The notes below the pieces were generated by a model. The model worked only from the letters and a program-made list of their open reading frames with translations, was not told where the DNA came from and searched no databases. A stretch of DNA of 64,000 nt from Salinibacterium amurskyense (GTDB lineage: Bacteria > Actinomycetota > Actinomycetes > Actinomycetales > Microbacteriaceae): positions 1,240,001 through 1,304,000 of the forward strand of contig NZ_PGFH01000001.1 of assembly GCF_002797685.1 (NCBI RefSeq), read 5' to 3'. Position numbers and translations under genes: made by a program. Within the stretch, counting starts at the first letter, position 1, and each line of letters starts with the position of its first letter. Below, one piece after another: positions 45,352 to 54,483 of the stretch.

Positions 45352-45475
45352 GCGTTCGGTCCTTTGCTTGGTCAGCGCGCGTGGCCCACAGTTTCGCAGG
45401 CTCCGCGGCGGGATGCCACACGGGGCTGTCTGTGAGCCAAGCGATGTGCTGGGATCCACCGCACTCCGGGCACAC
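45308..45475 (-). CDS. Candidate 55-codon zinc-ribbon-like peptide
   Basis: A reading of 55 aa from GTG 45475 that begins VCPECGGSQHIAWLTDSPVW, with a single CPxCG knuckle. Third positions are almost all G or C up to about 45351, where it runs into the YrhK gene in another frame. No Shine-Dalgarno is seen; the terminator hairpin at 45478-45509 directly precedes it. It may be real, a fragment, or chance in GC-rich DNA. Confidence 0.3.
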   Translation of the reverse strand: MCPECGGSQHIAWLTDSPVWHPAAEPAKLWATRADQAKDRTHGRHHFRSLRQHSR

Positions 45476-45477
45476 GA

Positions 45478-45509
45478 AAGGGCCTGCGACCGATCAGTCG
45501 CAGGCCCTT
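45478..45509. terminator. Intrinsic-type hairpin
   Basis: 13-bp perfect stem (45478-45490 with 45497-45509, core AGGGCCTGCGAC) and a six-base loop CGATCA. It lies 29 bases downstream of the minus-strand secreted-protein gene (45539) and can terminate it. Confidence 0.85.
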
Positions 45510-45538
45510 CGTCCTGGGGGAGGTGTGCGGGGTAAGGC

Positions 45539-46117
45539 TTACTCCTCGGTGTCGCTTTCGGTGTTGGTGCTGTCGTCAGCGGAGCCGCTGCGGTCACCCA
45601 TCTGGCCGCGATCTCCGCGCTCACCACGATCGGCGCGGTCGCCACGGTCTCCGCGCTCGCCGTTGCCGGCGTCGGGGTTGGCTTCGCGCTCGGCTTCATG
45701 CTCGGCGCGAAGTTCGGTAAGGGCAGCGGTAAGGGTGTCTTCGTCCACGTTGAGTTCGGCGGCGAGGGCGGTCACGAGGGCTGCTCGGCGCTCATCCTTC
45801 GCTGTCGTTCGTTCTTCTTCGGTGGCGTCGGAATCGAGCCGCTCGGGGCGCTCAGAGCTGTCGCGCAACGCTGCAAAAGCATCCGATACTTCGGTTTCGG
45901 TGAGGTCAAGCTTGGTGGCGAGGCCTGCCGCGTCGAGGCCGCGAGCGTGACCGCGCCCGGCGTGCTCGCCGCTGGTCGTCTTGTCTGTGGTGGTATCGGA
46001 GGCAACTGTCGTGCTGGCGGTCTCGATGGTGTCAGCCTGGGCGGGCAAAGCAATGCCCAGTCCGACACAGGAGGCCAAAACTACGCCGGCTGCTCCTGTG
46101 ATCAGTTTCTTGTTCAT
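45539..46117 (-). CDS. Secreted Arg-Gly-Asp-rich repeat protein
   Basis: A 192-aa exported protein: signal peptide (residues 1-30, cleavage near PAQADT), an Asp/Thr-rich segment, then a helical DUF-like domain with two short helix-turn segments (AAGLATKLDLTETEVSDAFAAL and ALVTALAAELNVDEDTLTAALTEL). These resemble ClpR-type or SHOCT-like helical pairs. The C-terminus is repetitive (GERGDRGDRADRGERGDRG). ATG 46117 with AAGGAT. Function unknown. Confidence 0.75.
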   Translation of the reverse strand: MNKKLITGAAGVVLASCVGLGIALPAQADTIETASTTVASDTTTDKTTSGEHAGRGHARGLDAAGLATKLDLTETEVSDAFAALRDSSERPERLDSDATEEERTTAKDERRAALVTALAAELNVDEDTLTAALTELRAEHEAEREANPDAGNGERGDRGDRADRGERGDRGQMGDRSGSADDSTNTESDTEE

Positions 46118-46249
46118 GGTTGATCCTTTTCGTCCTATCCGGAATCTCCGGTGTACGTGATCAACAGTGCGCGCCAGTTCTATCAAAACGCTGTGGTGAG
46201 TCTGCGCAGGTCATGGGCAAGTTCTGCCGTTCGGCTATGAAGTGTGCGG

Positions 46250-47155
46250 CTATGAAGAGTGAACGGGCTTGTTTGTCGGCGCGAAGGCGAGAACGACCAG
46301 TGAGAGCCCAATAACGCTGAGGCCGATCCAGCCCAGGCTGCTCAAACGCTCACCAACGACTAGCACCGCGAGAATTGCGGCGACCGCCGGTTCGCTCAGG
46401 GTGATGGCGGTTGCGGTGCTGGCGGGCACGCGCGCAAGTCCGTACCCAAAGAGCAGGTAGCCGAGGAACATCGGAACGATGACCATGTAGGCGGCGACGC
46501 TGAAGTTCTGCGCATTCGCGAGGAGCGGGGCCCCGGTGACCGCGAGCACGGGCATCAGCAGGGCTCCACCCACGCCGAAGATTGCGCCCATGGATGCGGC
46601 ACGGCTAACGCCGCGACTCATCAGTCGTTGTGCGGACCACGAGTAGGTGGCGTAGGTGCCGCCGGCGACGAGACCCAACAGGATGCCCAGCACGGTCTGC
46701 ACGGTTTCGCTGGGTTCGTTGCTCATTTTGGCGAGACAGAGCACGATGCTGCCGATGATTCCGAGACCTGCGGCGAATAGCCACCACTTGCTCAGCGGGG
46801 TGCGCTGAATGATGCGCTCGAGGAGCCCGGATGCGAGCGGTGCCGAAGCCAAAGAGACCACCGAGCCGAGCGCGACGCCAGCGAGGTGCATCGAGCTATA
46901 AAAGGCGAGGGGATAGATCGCGACGGCGATCGCTCCGACAATGAGCGAGGTGCGGTTGGCTTTCAGCTGGGGGAGCGCTCGGCGTAACGCAGGGATGGCG
47001 ATAAGGGCTTGCAGGAGCCCGCCAAGTCCGAGCGCGGCGGCACCGATCGCGAGGGGGCCGACGTCGGGGGCGAAAGTTGCCACGGTGCCGGTGGTGCCCC
47101 AAAGGATCGAGGTCGTTGTGATTGCGGCGAAGGCCAGCGAACGCTGACGGTTCAT
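46250..47155 (-). CDS. EamA (DMT) family transporter
   Basis: A 301-aa transporter with two EamA repeats. Seen: TSILWGTTGTVATFAP at the first helix, GSVVSLASAPLASGLLERI closing repeat 1, and VPASTATAITLSEPAVAAILAVLVVGERLSSLGWIGLSVIGLSLVVL closing repeat 2. Likely a metabolite or amino-acid exporter. A TetR gene lies 52 bases upstream in the same orientation and is probably co-transcribed. Confidence 0.9.
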   Translation of the reverse strand: MNRQRSLAFAAITTTSILWGTTGTVATFAPDVGPLAIGAAALGLGGLLQALIAIPALRRALPQLKANRTSLIVGAIAVAIYPLAFYSSMHLAGVALGSVVSLASAPLASGLLERIIQRTPLSKWWLFAAGLGIIGSIVLCLAKMSNEPSETVQTVLGILLGLVAGGTYATYSWSAQRLMSRGVSRAASMGAIFGVGGALLMPVLAVTGAPLLANAQNFSVAAYMVIVPMFLGYLLFGYGLARVPASTATAITLSEPAVAAILAVLVVGERLSSLGWIGLSVIGLSLVVLAFAPTNKPVHSS

Positions 47156-47207
47156 GCTCCGTCTCGCAGTCGTGTTCGTGCGGGTCGATTTCGCACCGAA
47201 TTCTCGT

Positions 47208-47783
47208 TCATGCGTCGAGGGCGGCTAGCGCCATCCGCTCGAGCACGGCACTGGTGGCGCCGGCACGCCCGCTGTGGGGAGTGGAGTTGATGAGCCCGAA
47301 GGTGGCGTGGGCGCGGGTGCGCAGCTCGGTGGTCGCGGCATCCGGATGCAGTTGTGAGAGCACGCCAACCCACAGTTCAACGTAGCTGCGCTGCAGGGCG
47401 CGCACGTCGTGTTGGTCGCTGGCGGTGAGGCTGTCGAGGTCGCGATCTTGAACGCGGATGACGTCGGCATTGCCGAGCGCAAATTCAACATGAAATTGAA
47501 CGAGGCTTTCGAGCGCGGCTCGCGGTGTGGCAGCGTGCTCGATCACGGTCTGCGCCCCGCGACACAGGTTGGAGCTGGCGTCGACCAGAATCGCGGCGAG
47601 CACATCTTGTTTGCCGTCGAAGTGGCGGTACACAGCGGGGCCGCTCACGCCGGCGGCGGAGCCGAGTTCTTCGAGCGAGACGCGCGTGAAGCCGCGCTCG
47701 GCGAAGAGGCTGGCGGCGGCGTCGAGGAGGGCCTCGCGTCGGTCGGCCTTCGCTTGGCTGCGCGGAGTTGGCGTCTCGTTCAT
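47208..47783 (-). CDS. TetR/AcrR family regulator of the acyl-CoA carboxylase operon
   Basis: A 191-aa TetR repressor. N-terminal HTH: REALLDAAASLFAERGFTRVSLEELGSAAGVSGPAVYRHFDGKQDVLAAIL. The C-terminal ligand-binding region is all helical. It is divergent from the accD1 gene across a 99-base gap holding two GTTA...TAAC palindromes, and it holds the place of the TetR gene (Rv2506) in the M. tuberculosis cluster. It probably represses both directions until an acyl-CoA intermediate binds; the ligand is inferred. Confidence 0.88.
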   Translation of the reverse strand: MNETPTPRSQAKADRREALLDAAASLFAERGFTRVSLEELGSAAGVSGPAVYRHFDGKQDVLAAILVDASSNLCRGAQTVIEHAATPRAALESLVQFHVEFALGNADVIRVQDRDLDSLTASDQHDVRALQRSYVELWVGVLSQLHPDAATTELRTRAHATFGLINSTPHSGRAGATSAVLERMALAALDA

Positions 47784-47804
47784 GTTCTGAGTCTAGACAG
47801 TTCG

Positions 47805-47845
47805 GTTAATGCTCGCTAACCTAAATTCAGTTAGTAATGACTAAC
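47805..47845. promoter_or_regulatory. Putative TetR operator pair
   Basis: Two 16-base palindromes: GTTAATGCTCGCTAAC (47805-47820) and GTTAGTAATGACTAAC (47830-47845). The second has perfect 6-bp arms. Centres are 25 bp apart. They lie between the divergent TetR and carboxyltransferase starts, 22 and 37 bases from them. Confidence 0.75.
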
Positions 47846-47882
47846 CCAAGTGGCCACAAGCTACGCAGAACGAAGGTGTTCG

Positions 47883-49484
47883 ATGGAGAAGATTTCCACG
47901 GCCGCTCAACCGTCCCACCCGACGTTTGCGGCTAACGAAGAGTCAATGCGCGGCCTTGTCGAGCAATTGCGCGAACGACTCGCGACGACGGCTCTCGGCG
48001 GCTCGGAGAAATCTCGCGAACGCCATGTTTCCCGCGGCAAGCTGCTGCCTCGCGATCGCGTCGATGAACTGCTCGATGAGGGCAGCCCCTTCATAGAGAT
48101 CGCCCCGCTCGCCGCGAATGGAATATACGACGACCAGGCTCCCGGCGCTGGCGTGATTGCGGGTATCGGCCTCATCCACTCTCGCCCCGTGCTCGTGATC
48201 TCCAACGACGCGACGGTCAAGGGCGGCACCTACTTTCCGCTCACGGTGAAGAAGCATTTGCGGGCTCAAGAGATTGCGCTCGAGAACAAGCTGCCGTGCG
48301 TGTACCTCGTTGACTCGGGTGGCGCTTTTCTCCCGATGCAAGACGAGGTCTTTCCCGATCGCGATCACTTCGGGCGCATCTTCTACAACCAGGCTCGGCT
48401 CTCGGCGGCCGGCATCCCCCAGATTGCTTCGGTTATGGGCTCCTGCACCGCCGGTGGTGCTTACGTGCCGGCGATGAGCGACGAAACGATCATCGTGCGT
48501 AATCAGGGCACGATCTTCTTGGGCGGCCCGCCGCTCGTGAAGGCCGCCATTGGCGAGATCGTCACGGCCGAAGATCTCGGCGGGGGAGACGTGCACGCGC
48601 GCACCTCCGGCGTCACCGACCACCTCGCCGACGACGACCGCCACGCGCTCGAAATTGTGCGGGACATCATCAAGACGATCCCGAAGCCTGCTGCTCCCGC
48701 GTGGGATGTTGTTGCCTCGCGGCCTCCCGCCGTCAACCCTGACGAGCTTTACGGGGTCGTACCCACCGACGTGCAAAGCCCCTACGAAGTGCGCGAAGTG
48801 ATCGCGCGGCTCGTCGATGGCAGCGAGTTCCACGAGTTCAAGAAGGAATACGGCACGACGCTCATCACCGGGTTCGCGACGCTGCACGGGCATCCGATCG
48901 GCATCGTCGCCAACGCCGGGGTGCTGTTCAGCGAATCGGCGCTCAAGGGCGCTCACTTCATCGAACTGTGTGATCAGCGCGGCATCCCGCTGCTGTTCCT
49001 GCAGAACATTTCTGGGTTCATGGTCGGCAAGGAATATGAAGCCGGCGGCATTGCCAAGAACGGCGCCAAAATGGTGACCGCGGTCGCAACGACGCGCGTT
49101 CCCAAGTTCACGGTCGTGATCGGCGGCTCGTTCGGTGCCGGCAACTACTCGATGTGTGGCCGCTCGTATTCGCCACGCTTCTTGTGGATGTGGCCCAACG
49201 CCCGCATTTCGGTCATGGGCGGCCCTCAGGCTGCTGCCGTGCTCTCCACGGTGCGCCGCGACCAGCTCGGCGAAGACGCCTTCACCGACGACGACAAGGT
49301 CGCGTTCGAGAAGCCCATCCGCGAGCAGTATGAACGCCAGGGCAGCCCCTACTATTCGACAGCTCGCCTGTGGGATGACGGAATCATTGACCCCAAAGAC
49401 ACCAGAGACGTGCTCGGCATGGCCCTCGATATCGCCGCGGCCACCCCGCTGCCTGAGCCGGGCTTCGGCCTCTTCCGGATGTGA
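47883..49484 (+). CDS. accD1: Acyl-CoA (methylcrotonyl-CoA) carboxylase carboxyltransferase beta subunit
   Basis: A 533-aa biotin-dependent carboxyltransferase. Two crotonase-like lobes; [40 protein letters not shown] and the tail [34 protein letters not shown] are typical of methylcrotonyl-CoA carboxylase beta. It should carboxylate 3-methylcrotonyl-CoA in leucine degradation. ATG 47883; the GTG upstream frame is not used. The stop overlaps the GTG of the next gene. Confidence 0.92.
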   Translation: MEKISTAAQPSHPTFAANEESMRGLVEQLRERLATTALGGSEKSRERHVSRGKLLPRDRVDELLDEGSPFIEIAPLAANGIYDDQAPGAGVIAGIGLIHSRPVLVISNDATVKGGTYFPLTVKKHLRAQEIALENKLPCVYLVDSGGAFLPMQDEVFPDRDHFGRIFYNQARLSAAGIPQIASVMGSCTAGGAYVPAMSDETIIVRNQGTIFLGGPPLVKAAIGEIVTAEDLGGGDVHARTSGVTDHLADDDRHALEIVRDIIKTIPKPAAPAWDVVASRPPAVNPDELYGVVPTDVQSPYEVREVIARLVDGSEFHEFKKEYGTTLITGFATLHGHPIGIVANAGVLFSESALKGAHFIELCDQRGIPLLFLQNISGFMVGKEYEAGGIAKNGAKMVTAVATTRVPKFTVVIGGSFGAGNYSMCGRSYSPRFLWMWPNARISVMGGPQAAAVLSTVRRDQLGEDAFTDDDKVAFEKPIREQYERQGSPYYSTARLWDDGIIDPKDTRDVLGMALDIAAATPLPEPGFGLFRM

Positions 49485-49489
49485 TTGCC

Positions 49490-51523
49490 ATGTTCTCTGC
49501 CGTTCTGGTCGCCAATCGTGGCGAAATTTCCTGTCGCATCACGCGCACCCTGCACTCGATGGGCATCCGTTCGATCGCGGTCTACACCGAGCACGATCGT
49601 GACGCGAAGCACGTTCAAGTGGCGGATGCCGCGGTGCTCATCGACAGCTACCTCTCGGTCGAATCGATCGTTGCTGCCGCTCATGCCGTAGACGGCATGC
49701 ATGCTGAGGCGGTTCACCCGGGCTATGGCTTCCTCTCCGAGAATGCACAGCTGGCTGAGGCCTGCGCCGCTGCCGGAATCACGTTCATCGGCCCCGGTGT
49801 CGAAGCACTCGAGATCATGGGTGACAAGATCGCGTCGAAGAAGCACGTGACTGAGCGTGGCGTCGCTGTGATCCCCGGCATCGCTGAGCCGGGCATGACG
49901 AACGATGATCTGGTCGCTGCTGCTACCGAGGTCGGATTCCCGCTGCTGATCAAGCCATCGGCTGGTGGTGGTGGCAAGGGCATGACGATCGTGCGCCAGC
50001 CCGACGCCGTTGCTGGTGCACTCGACTCTGCTCACCGTGTGGCCAGTGCCGCGTTCGGCGATGACACTCTCTTCCTTGAGCGCCTCGTCGAGAAGCCCCG
50101 CCACATCGAGGTGCAGGTGCTGGCCGATAGTCACGGCACGATCATCCACTTGGGCGAACGCGAATGTTCGCTGCAGCGTCGCCACCAGAAGATCATCGAA
50201 GAAGCCCCATCCCCGCTGCTCGATGAGGCAACGCGGCAGCGCATTGGCGAAGCAGCGTGCGAGGTTGCGCGCAGCGTGAGCTACATCGGTGCCGGAACCG
50301 TCGAGTTCCTCGTCTCCGACAATGCTCCCGACGAGTTCTTCTTCATGGAGATGAACACGCGACTGCAAGTGGAGCACCCGGTCACCGAAATGGTCACCGG
50401 CATCGACCTTGTGGAGTGGCAAGTGCGAATCGCTGCTGGCGAGAAGCTCACGGTGGAGACACCGGTGCTTACGGGTCACTCGGTTGAGGCGCGCATCTAC
50501 TCCGAAGATCCTGCCAACGACTTCTTGCCCTCCGCCGGTCAGATCGTGCACCTGCACGAGGCCGGCGACGGCAGTGCGGCCAGCGCTGGCACAAGCAGCG
50601 CCAGCACGACCGACACCGCAGCGGCCAACGTCCGCGTCGACAGCTCGCTCATCCAGGGCGGCACAGTCTCGGCCAACTACGACCCGATGCTTGCCAAGGT
50701 GATCGCCCACGGCGCCACGCGCGCCGAAGCACTCCGAGCCCTCGACCGTGCTCTCGCCGACACCGTCATCCTCGGCGTCACCACCAACATCGAATTCCTC
50801 CGCGCCCTCCTCAACCGCGACGACGTACAAGCCGGCGATCTCGACACCGGCCTCATCGAGCGCGCGCTTGCCGAGATCGAGTTCACCGCCCCCACTCCGG
50901 CGGTGCTCGCAGCGGCGGCTCTGAGCATCCATTCCGAGCGCTGGATGCCGGGCTCACCTTGGCAGCAGCCCAGCGGATGGCGTGTGGGCCAGCATCGCCC
51001 TGCCCGCTACCGTCTCGCTTGTGCGGGGCAGGTGCACGAGGTTCTGGTTGCCGGCCCACCCAACGCAGCGGAAGTCACGATCGACGGCACCACCACTCCG
51101 GCGCGCTTGACGAGCACCGGTGTCGAGTGGGGTGCGCAGAGCATCCGTCTCGCCATGGAAACAGTCGACGCCACGGTGTGGGTTGGGCAGGAGGGCACTT
51201 CCTGGGCTCTCACTGCGCAGTCTCGCGCCGAGTCGTTGGCCGACCACCGCGCCACGCTCGCGAGAGTCGCCGGCGTGGTCGATCCCGAGTTGCGTTCGCC
51301 CATGCCCGGCACCGTTGTGGCCGTTGCGGTGGCGAACGGAGATTCTGTGACTGCCGGTCAGACGGTGCTCACGATTGAAGCCATGAAGATGGAACACCCC
51401 GTTGTCGCAACCCTCGATGGGGTTGTCGACATCAGCTTGAAGCCTGGCGATCTGGTCACACGCGATCAGATCGTTGCCCGAATCGAATCGCCACAAGCGA
51501 GCACTGAAGGAGAAACCTCATGA
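49490..51523 (+). CDS. accA1: Biotin carboxylase / biotin carboxyl carrier alpha subunit
   Basis: A 677-aa alpha subunit. Biotin carboxylase N-domain (AVLVANRGEISCRI), ATP-grasp (KPSAGGGGKGMTIV, ECSLQRRHQKIIEEAPSP, EMNTRLQVEHPVTE) and C-domain, then a linker and BCCP domain with the biotinylated Lys633 in EAMKMEH. A Ser/Ala/Thr-rich insert (about 365-385) interrupts the C-domain. ATG 49490; GTG 49481 overlapping the accD1 stop is an alternative. Partner of AccD1. Confidence 0.93.
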   Translation: MFSAVLVANRGEISCRITRTLHSMGIRSIAVYTEHDRDAKHVQVADAAVLIDSYLSVESIVAAAHAVDGMHAEAVHPGYGFLSENAQLAEACAAAGITFIGPGVEALEIMGDKIASKKHVTERGVAVIPGIAEPGMTNDDLVAAATEVGFPLLIKPSAGGGGKGMTIVRQPDAVAGALDSAHRVASAAFGDDTLFLERLVEKPRHIEVQVLADSHGTIIHLGERECSLQRRHQKIIEEAPSPLLDEATRQRIGEAACEVARSVSYIGAGTVEFLVSDNAPDEFFFMEMNTRLQVEHPVTEMVTGIDLVEWQVRIAAGEKLTVETPVLTGHSVEARIYSEDPANDFLPSAGQIVHLHEAGDGSAASAGTSSASTTDTAAANVRVDSSLIQGGTVSANYDPMLAKVIAHGATRAEALRALDRALADTVILGVTTNIEFLRALLNRDDVQAGDLDTGLIERALAEIEFTAPTPAVLAAAALSIHSERWMPGSPWQQPSGWRVGQHRPARYRLACAGQVHEVLVAGPPNAAEVTIDGTTTPARLTSTGVEWGAQSIRLAMETVDATVWVGQEGTSWALTAQSRAESLADHRATLARVAGVVDPELRSPMPGTVVAVAVANGDSVTAGQTVLTIEAMKMEHPVVATLDGVVDISLKPGDLVTRDQIVARIESPQASTEGETS

Positions 51524-52707
51524 GTCACGACGCTACCCGCGGCGAAATCACCCACCTCGGCCTCACCGATGAGCAATTGAAGTTGAGCGCTGACGTGCGC
51601 GATTTTGCGGACAAGGTTGTTGCCCCGGCAGCGTATGAGTACGACACGAAGCGTGAACTGCCTTACGGCATCATCGCCCAGATGGGTGAGATGGGTCTCT
51701 TCGGTTTGCCGTTCCCCAAGGAGTTTGGCGGGCAGGGCAAGGACTACGTTTCGCTGTGCCTCGCGATTGAGCAGCTTGCTCGCGTTGACCAGTCGATCGC
51801 GGTGACGCTCGAGGCCGGCATCGGTCTTGGCGCGATGCCGATCTTCAAGCACGGTAGCGAAGAGCAGAAGCAGCAGTGGGTTCCGATGCTCGCGCGCGGT
51901 GAAGCTCTCGCTGGTTTCGGGCTGACCGAAGCGGATGCCGGCTCCGATGCTGCGGGAACCAAGACCACTGCCGAGCTCGTCGATGGCGAATGGGTCATCA
52001 ATGGCACGAAGCAGTTCATCACTAACTCGGGCAGCGAGATCACGAAGGTCGTGACGGTCACGGCGGTCACGGGTCGTCGGGAGAATGGCAAGCCTGAGCT
52101 GAGCGCCATCCTCGTTCCAAACGGTACGCCCGGCTTCACGGTGCACCCGCCCTACGACAAGGTCGGCTGGCACACTTCTGACACGCATCCGCTGTCGTTC
52201 GACAACGTGCGCGTGCCCGAAGAGAACCTGATGGGGGAGCGCGGCCGTGGCTTTGCGAACTTCATTGAGGCTCTGGATGAGGGTCGCGTCGCTTTCTCGG
52301 CACTCTGCACCGGTGCGGCTCAGGGCTGCCTGGAGGAGTCGATCCGTTACGCCAACGAGCGTCACGTCTTCGGTCGTTCGATTGGCTCGAACCAGCACAT
52401 TGCGTTCAAGATTGCGCGGATGCAGGCGCGGGTTCACTCGGCACGCTTGGCAACGTACGACGCAGCCCGCAAACTGGTTGCCGGAGTTCCTTTCAAGATG
52501 GAGGCGAGCTTGGCGAAAATGATCAGCAGCGAGGCGGCCATGGATAACGCTCGGGATGCCACCCAAATCTTTGGTGGCTATGGCTTCATGAACGAGAACC
52601 CTGTCGCTCGCCACTACCGTGACTCGAAGGTGCTGGAGCTCGGTGAGGGCACCACTGAGGTGCAGATGATGGTCATTGCTCGTGAGCTGGGATTCGCGAC
52701 CCTATGA
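51520..52707 (+). CDS. Acyl-CoA dehydrogenase (FadE19/AcdH-type short/branched-chain)
   Basis: A 395-aa FAD enzyme, co-translated (ATGA). Motifs: AGFGLTEADAGSDAAGTKT, SFDNVRVPEENLMGERGRGF, RHVFGRSIGSNQHIAFKIA, and DATQIFGGYGFMNENPVARHYRDSKVLELGEGTTEVQ. The catalytic Glu376 is in the EGT motif, as in medium/short-chain enzymes; isovaleryl-CoA dehydrogenase normally uses a Glu elsewhere. The cluster position implies oxidation of a branched acyl-CoA, and 2-methyl-branched as well as isovaleryl-CoA are possible. Confidence 0.92.
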   Translation: MSHDATRGEITHLGLTDEQLKLSADVRDFADKVVAPAAYEYDTKRELPYGIIAQMGEMGLFGLPFPKEFGGQGKDYVSLCLAIEQLARVDQSIAVTLEAGIGLGAMPIFKHGSEEQKQQWVPMLARGEALAGFGLTEADAGSDAAGTKTTAELVDGEWVINGTKQFITNSGSEITKVVTVTAVTGRRENGKPELSAILVPNGTPGFTVHPPYDKVGWHTSDTHPLSFDNVRVPEENLMGERGRGFANFIEALDEGRVAFSALCTGAAQGCLEESIRYANERHVFGRSIGSNQHIAFKIARMQARVHSARLATYDAARKLVAGVPFKMEASLAKMISSEAAMDNARDATQIFGGYGFMNENPVARHYRDSKVLELGEGTTEVQMMVIARELGFATL

Positions 52708-53183
52708 CCGGCAAACGTATTCAGCAGCGCGGTCTCTGGTTCGACGAGTTCGAGGAGGGCGCGGTCTATCTGCACGCGCCCGGCCGCACCGTCACCGAGG
52801 CTGACAATGTTCTCTTCACGACGATGACGATGAACACGCAGTCGCTGCACTTGGATGCCGCGTGGTCGGAGCAGCAGCCGTTCGGGCAGCGTTTGGTGAA
52901 CTCGATGTTCACGCTCTCGACGATGGTGGGGGCATCCGTCGCTCAACTGACTCAGGGCACGATTGTGGCGAACTTGGGCTTCACCGAGGTCAACTTTCCG
53001 CATCCGCTGTATCACGGCGACACGATGTATTCCGAGAGTGAGGTGCTGGAGAAGCGGCTCTCGAAGTCGCGCCCCGGCCAGGGAATCATCTCGTTGCGTC
53101 ACACGGCCAAGAACCAGGACGGTGTTGTGGTGGCTGTCGCAACCCGTTCGGTGATGGTGTGGACTGAGGAGGGCGCACCGTGA
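52704..53183 (+). CDS. MaoC-family hydratase
   Basis: A 159-aa hotdog-fold enoyl-CoA hydratase. The hydratase region reads MTMNTQSLHLDAAWSEQQPFGQRLVNSMFTLS; the usual D-x-N-x-x-H triad is reduced to N...H with Thr in place of the Asp. In the M. tuberculosis order (Rv2499c position) the family hydrates 3-methylglutaconyl-CoA or mesaconyl-CoA. ATGA overlap with the dehydrogenase. Confidence 0.88.
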   Translation: MTGKRIQQRGLWFDEFEEGAVYLHAPGRTVTEADNVLFTTMTMNTQSLHLDAAWSEQQPFGQRLVNSMFTLSTMVGASVAQLTQGTIVANLGFTEVNFPHPLYHGDTMYSESEVLEKRLSKSRPGQGIISLRHTAKNQDGVVVAVATRSVMVWTEEGAP

Positions 53184-53995
53184 TTTTCACTTTAGGGCCG
53201 TCGATTCTGTTTGTTCCGGGCGATCGCCCCGACCGTTATGCCAAGGCGCTGGAGCGCGCGGATGCCATCATCATTGACCTTGAGGATGCCGTTGCCAGCG
53301 TCGATAAGGCTGCGGCCCGCGCTGCTCTGATCGCTAACCCGATGGATCCGGCCCGCACGATTGTGCGACTGAATCCGGCGGGCACCGAGGATCACGATAG
53401 TGACCTCGAGGCGTTGGAGCAGACGGAGTACCGCACGGTGATGCTCTCCAAGTCGGAGTCGGTTGCTGACTTCGATGCGCTGAAAGAGCTCGACGTGATA
53501 GCCCTGTGCGAGACGGCGCGGGGTGTGCTGGCGGCCACAAGTCTGGCGGCGCTGGATTGCGTGGTTGCCCTCATGTGGGGTGCCGAAGATTTGGTGGCAT
53601 CGCTCGGCGGATCATCGTCGCGCGAAGATTCCGGCCCGTACCGTGGTGTCGCGTTGCACGCGCGCTCGTCGGTGTTGTTGGCAGCCGGTGCCTATTCGAA
53701 GGCTGTGATTGATGCGGTGCATCTCGACATCGCAGACCTGGAGGGTCTCGGTGCTGAGGCTCGGGATGCCGCGGCTCTCGGGTTCACGGCAACGGCCTGC
53801 ATTCATCCCTCTCAGGTCGCTATTGTGCGCGAAAGTTATGCGCCCACGGTCGAGCAAATCGCGTCGGCACGGGCACTTCTCGCCGCCGCGGAATCGCAGC
53901 CTGGCGTCTTCAGCTTCGAGGGCCGCATGGTCGACGGCCCCATCCTGCGGCACGCGGAGTGCGTGGTAGCGCGGGCGGGGTTGCGGGAGGGTTGA
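53180..53995 (+). CDS. CitE-like beta-hydroxyacyl-CoA lyase
   Basis: A 271-aa aldolase-type TIM-barrel lyase (HpcH/HpaI CitE family). Opening SILFVPGDRPDRYAKAL, IIIDLEDAVASVDK, then Mg ligands in IALCETARGVLAATSL (Glu) and VALMWGAEDLVASLGG (Asp). The Rv2498c orthologue position gives (R)-HMG-CoA or citramalyl-CoA cleavage to acetyl-CoA plus acetoacetate or pyruvate. GTGA overlap. Last gene of the operon. Confidence 0.9.
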   Translation: MIFTLGPSILFVPGDRPDRYAKALERADAIIIDLEDAVASVDKAAARAALIANPMDPARTIVRLNPAGTEDHDSDLEALEQTEYRTVMLSKSESVADFDALKELDVIALCETARGVLAATSLAALDCVVALMWGAEDLVASLGGSSSREDSGPYRGVALHARSSVLLAAGAYSKAVIDAVHLDIADLEGLGAEARDAAALGFTATACIHPSQVAIVRESYAPTVEQIASARALLAAAESQPGVFSFEGRMVDGPILRHAECVVARAGLREG

Positions 53996-54483
53996 AGCCA
54001 ATCTATTGCCCGGGAGAACTGCGGACACGGCACTCGGTCGGCTGCGTTCGCGTTGAAACTGGGGGCATACCCGATCAGCTGCGTGGTTTGGGCCAATGTG
54101 CCTCATATCTGTCGAGGTGTCTGCTGATTTAAACAGATGGTTGTGACACGTAGTTATGAGAATTCATTCTGATTTCCGAGCCGCGGAAAATCAGGAGTAC
54201 GGGGAAAGGCGGGACGGCGCCAACGAGACTTCCAATATTTCTAGGTTTGTAAAGCTCTAGGCGGGCGGACCGATATGGAGCTGGGTGGGGCGGGCATTCG
54301 TTCGCTGATCCCACGCGCACGCCAAGGGCGTGGCCGGTGACGCCTCGTCGTGAACGTGAAAAATTAGCCATAACAGTCGGCCATATCGGTCGAAGCTCCC
54401 TAGTGGGTTCTGTCACCGCAACGGCCGATTGTGCCATAGATTGAGTTTATGTTCGATATTCTGGCGCTCGAGGGCGTGACCCA
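53996..54483. other. 488-base non-coding gap at the edge of the accessory region
   Basis: No supported gene. The right half is visibly AT-richer. A hairpin with CTGATTT/AAATCAG arms is at 54169-54194. A 14-codon ATG reading (54449-54493) ends inside the start of the next gene in another frame and could be a leader peptide. Confidence 0.5.

Noticed and set aside
49352-50932. 526-codon open reading on the minus strand
   Set aside because: It is antisense to accA1 in high-GC DNA, where the opposite frame of a G/C-biased gene lacks stops; composition is His/Arg/Asp-rich and no domain is visible.
51466-52614. 382-codon minus-strand reading
   Set aside because: Antisense shadow of the acyl-CoA dehydrogenase.
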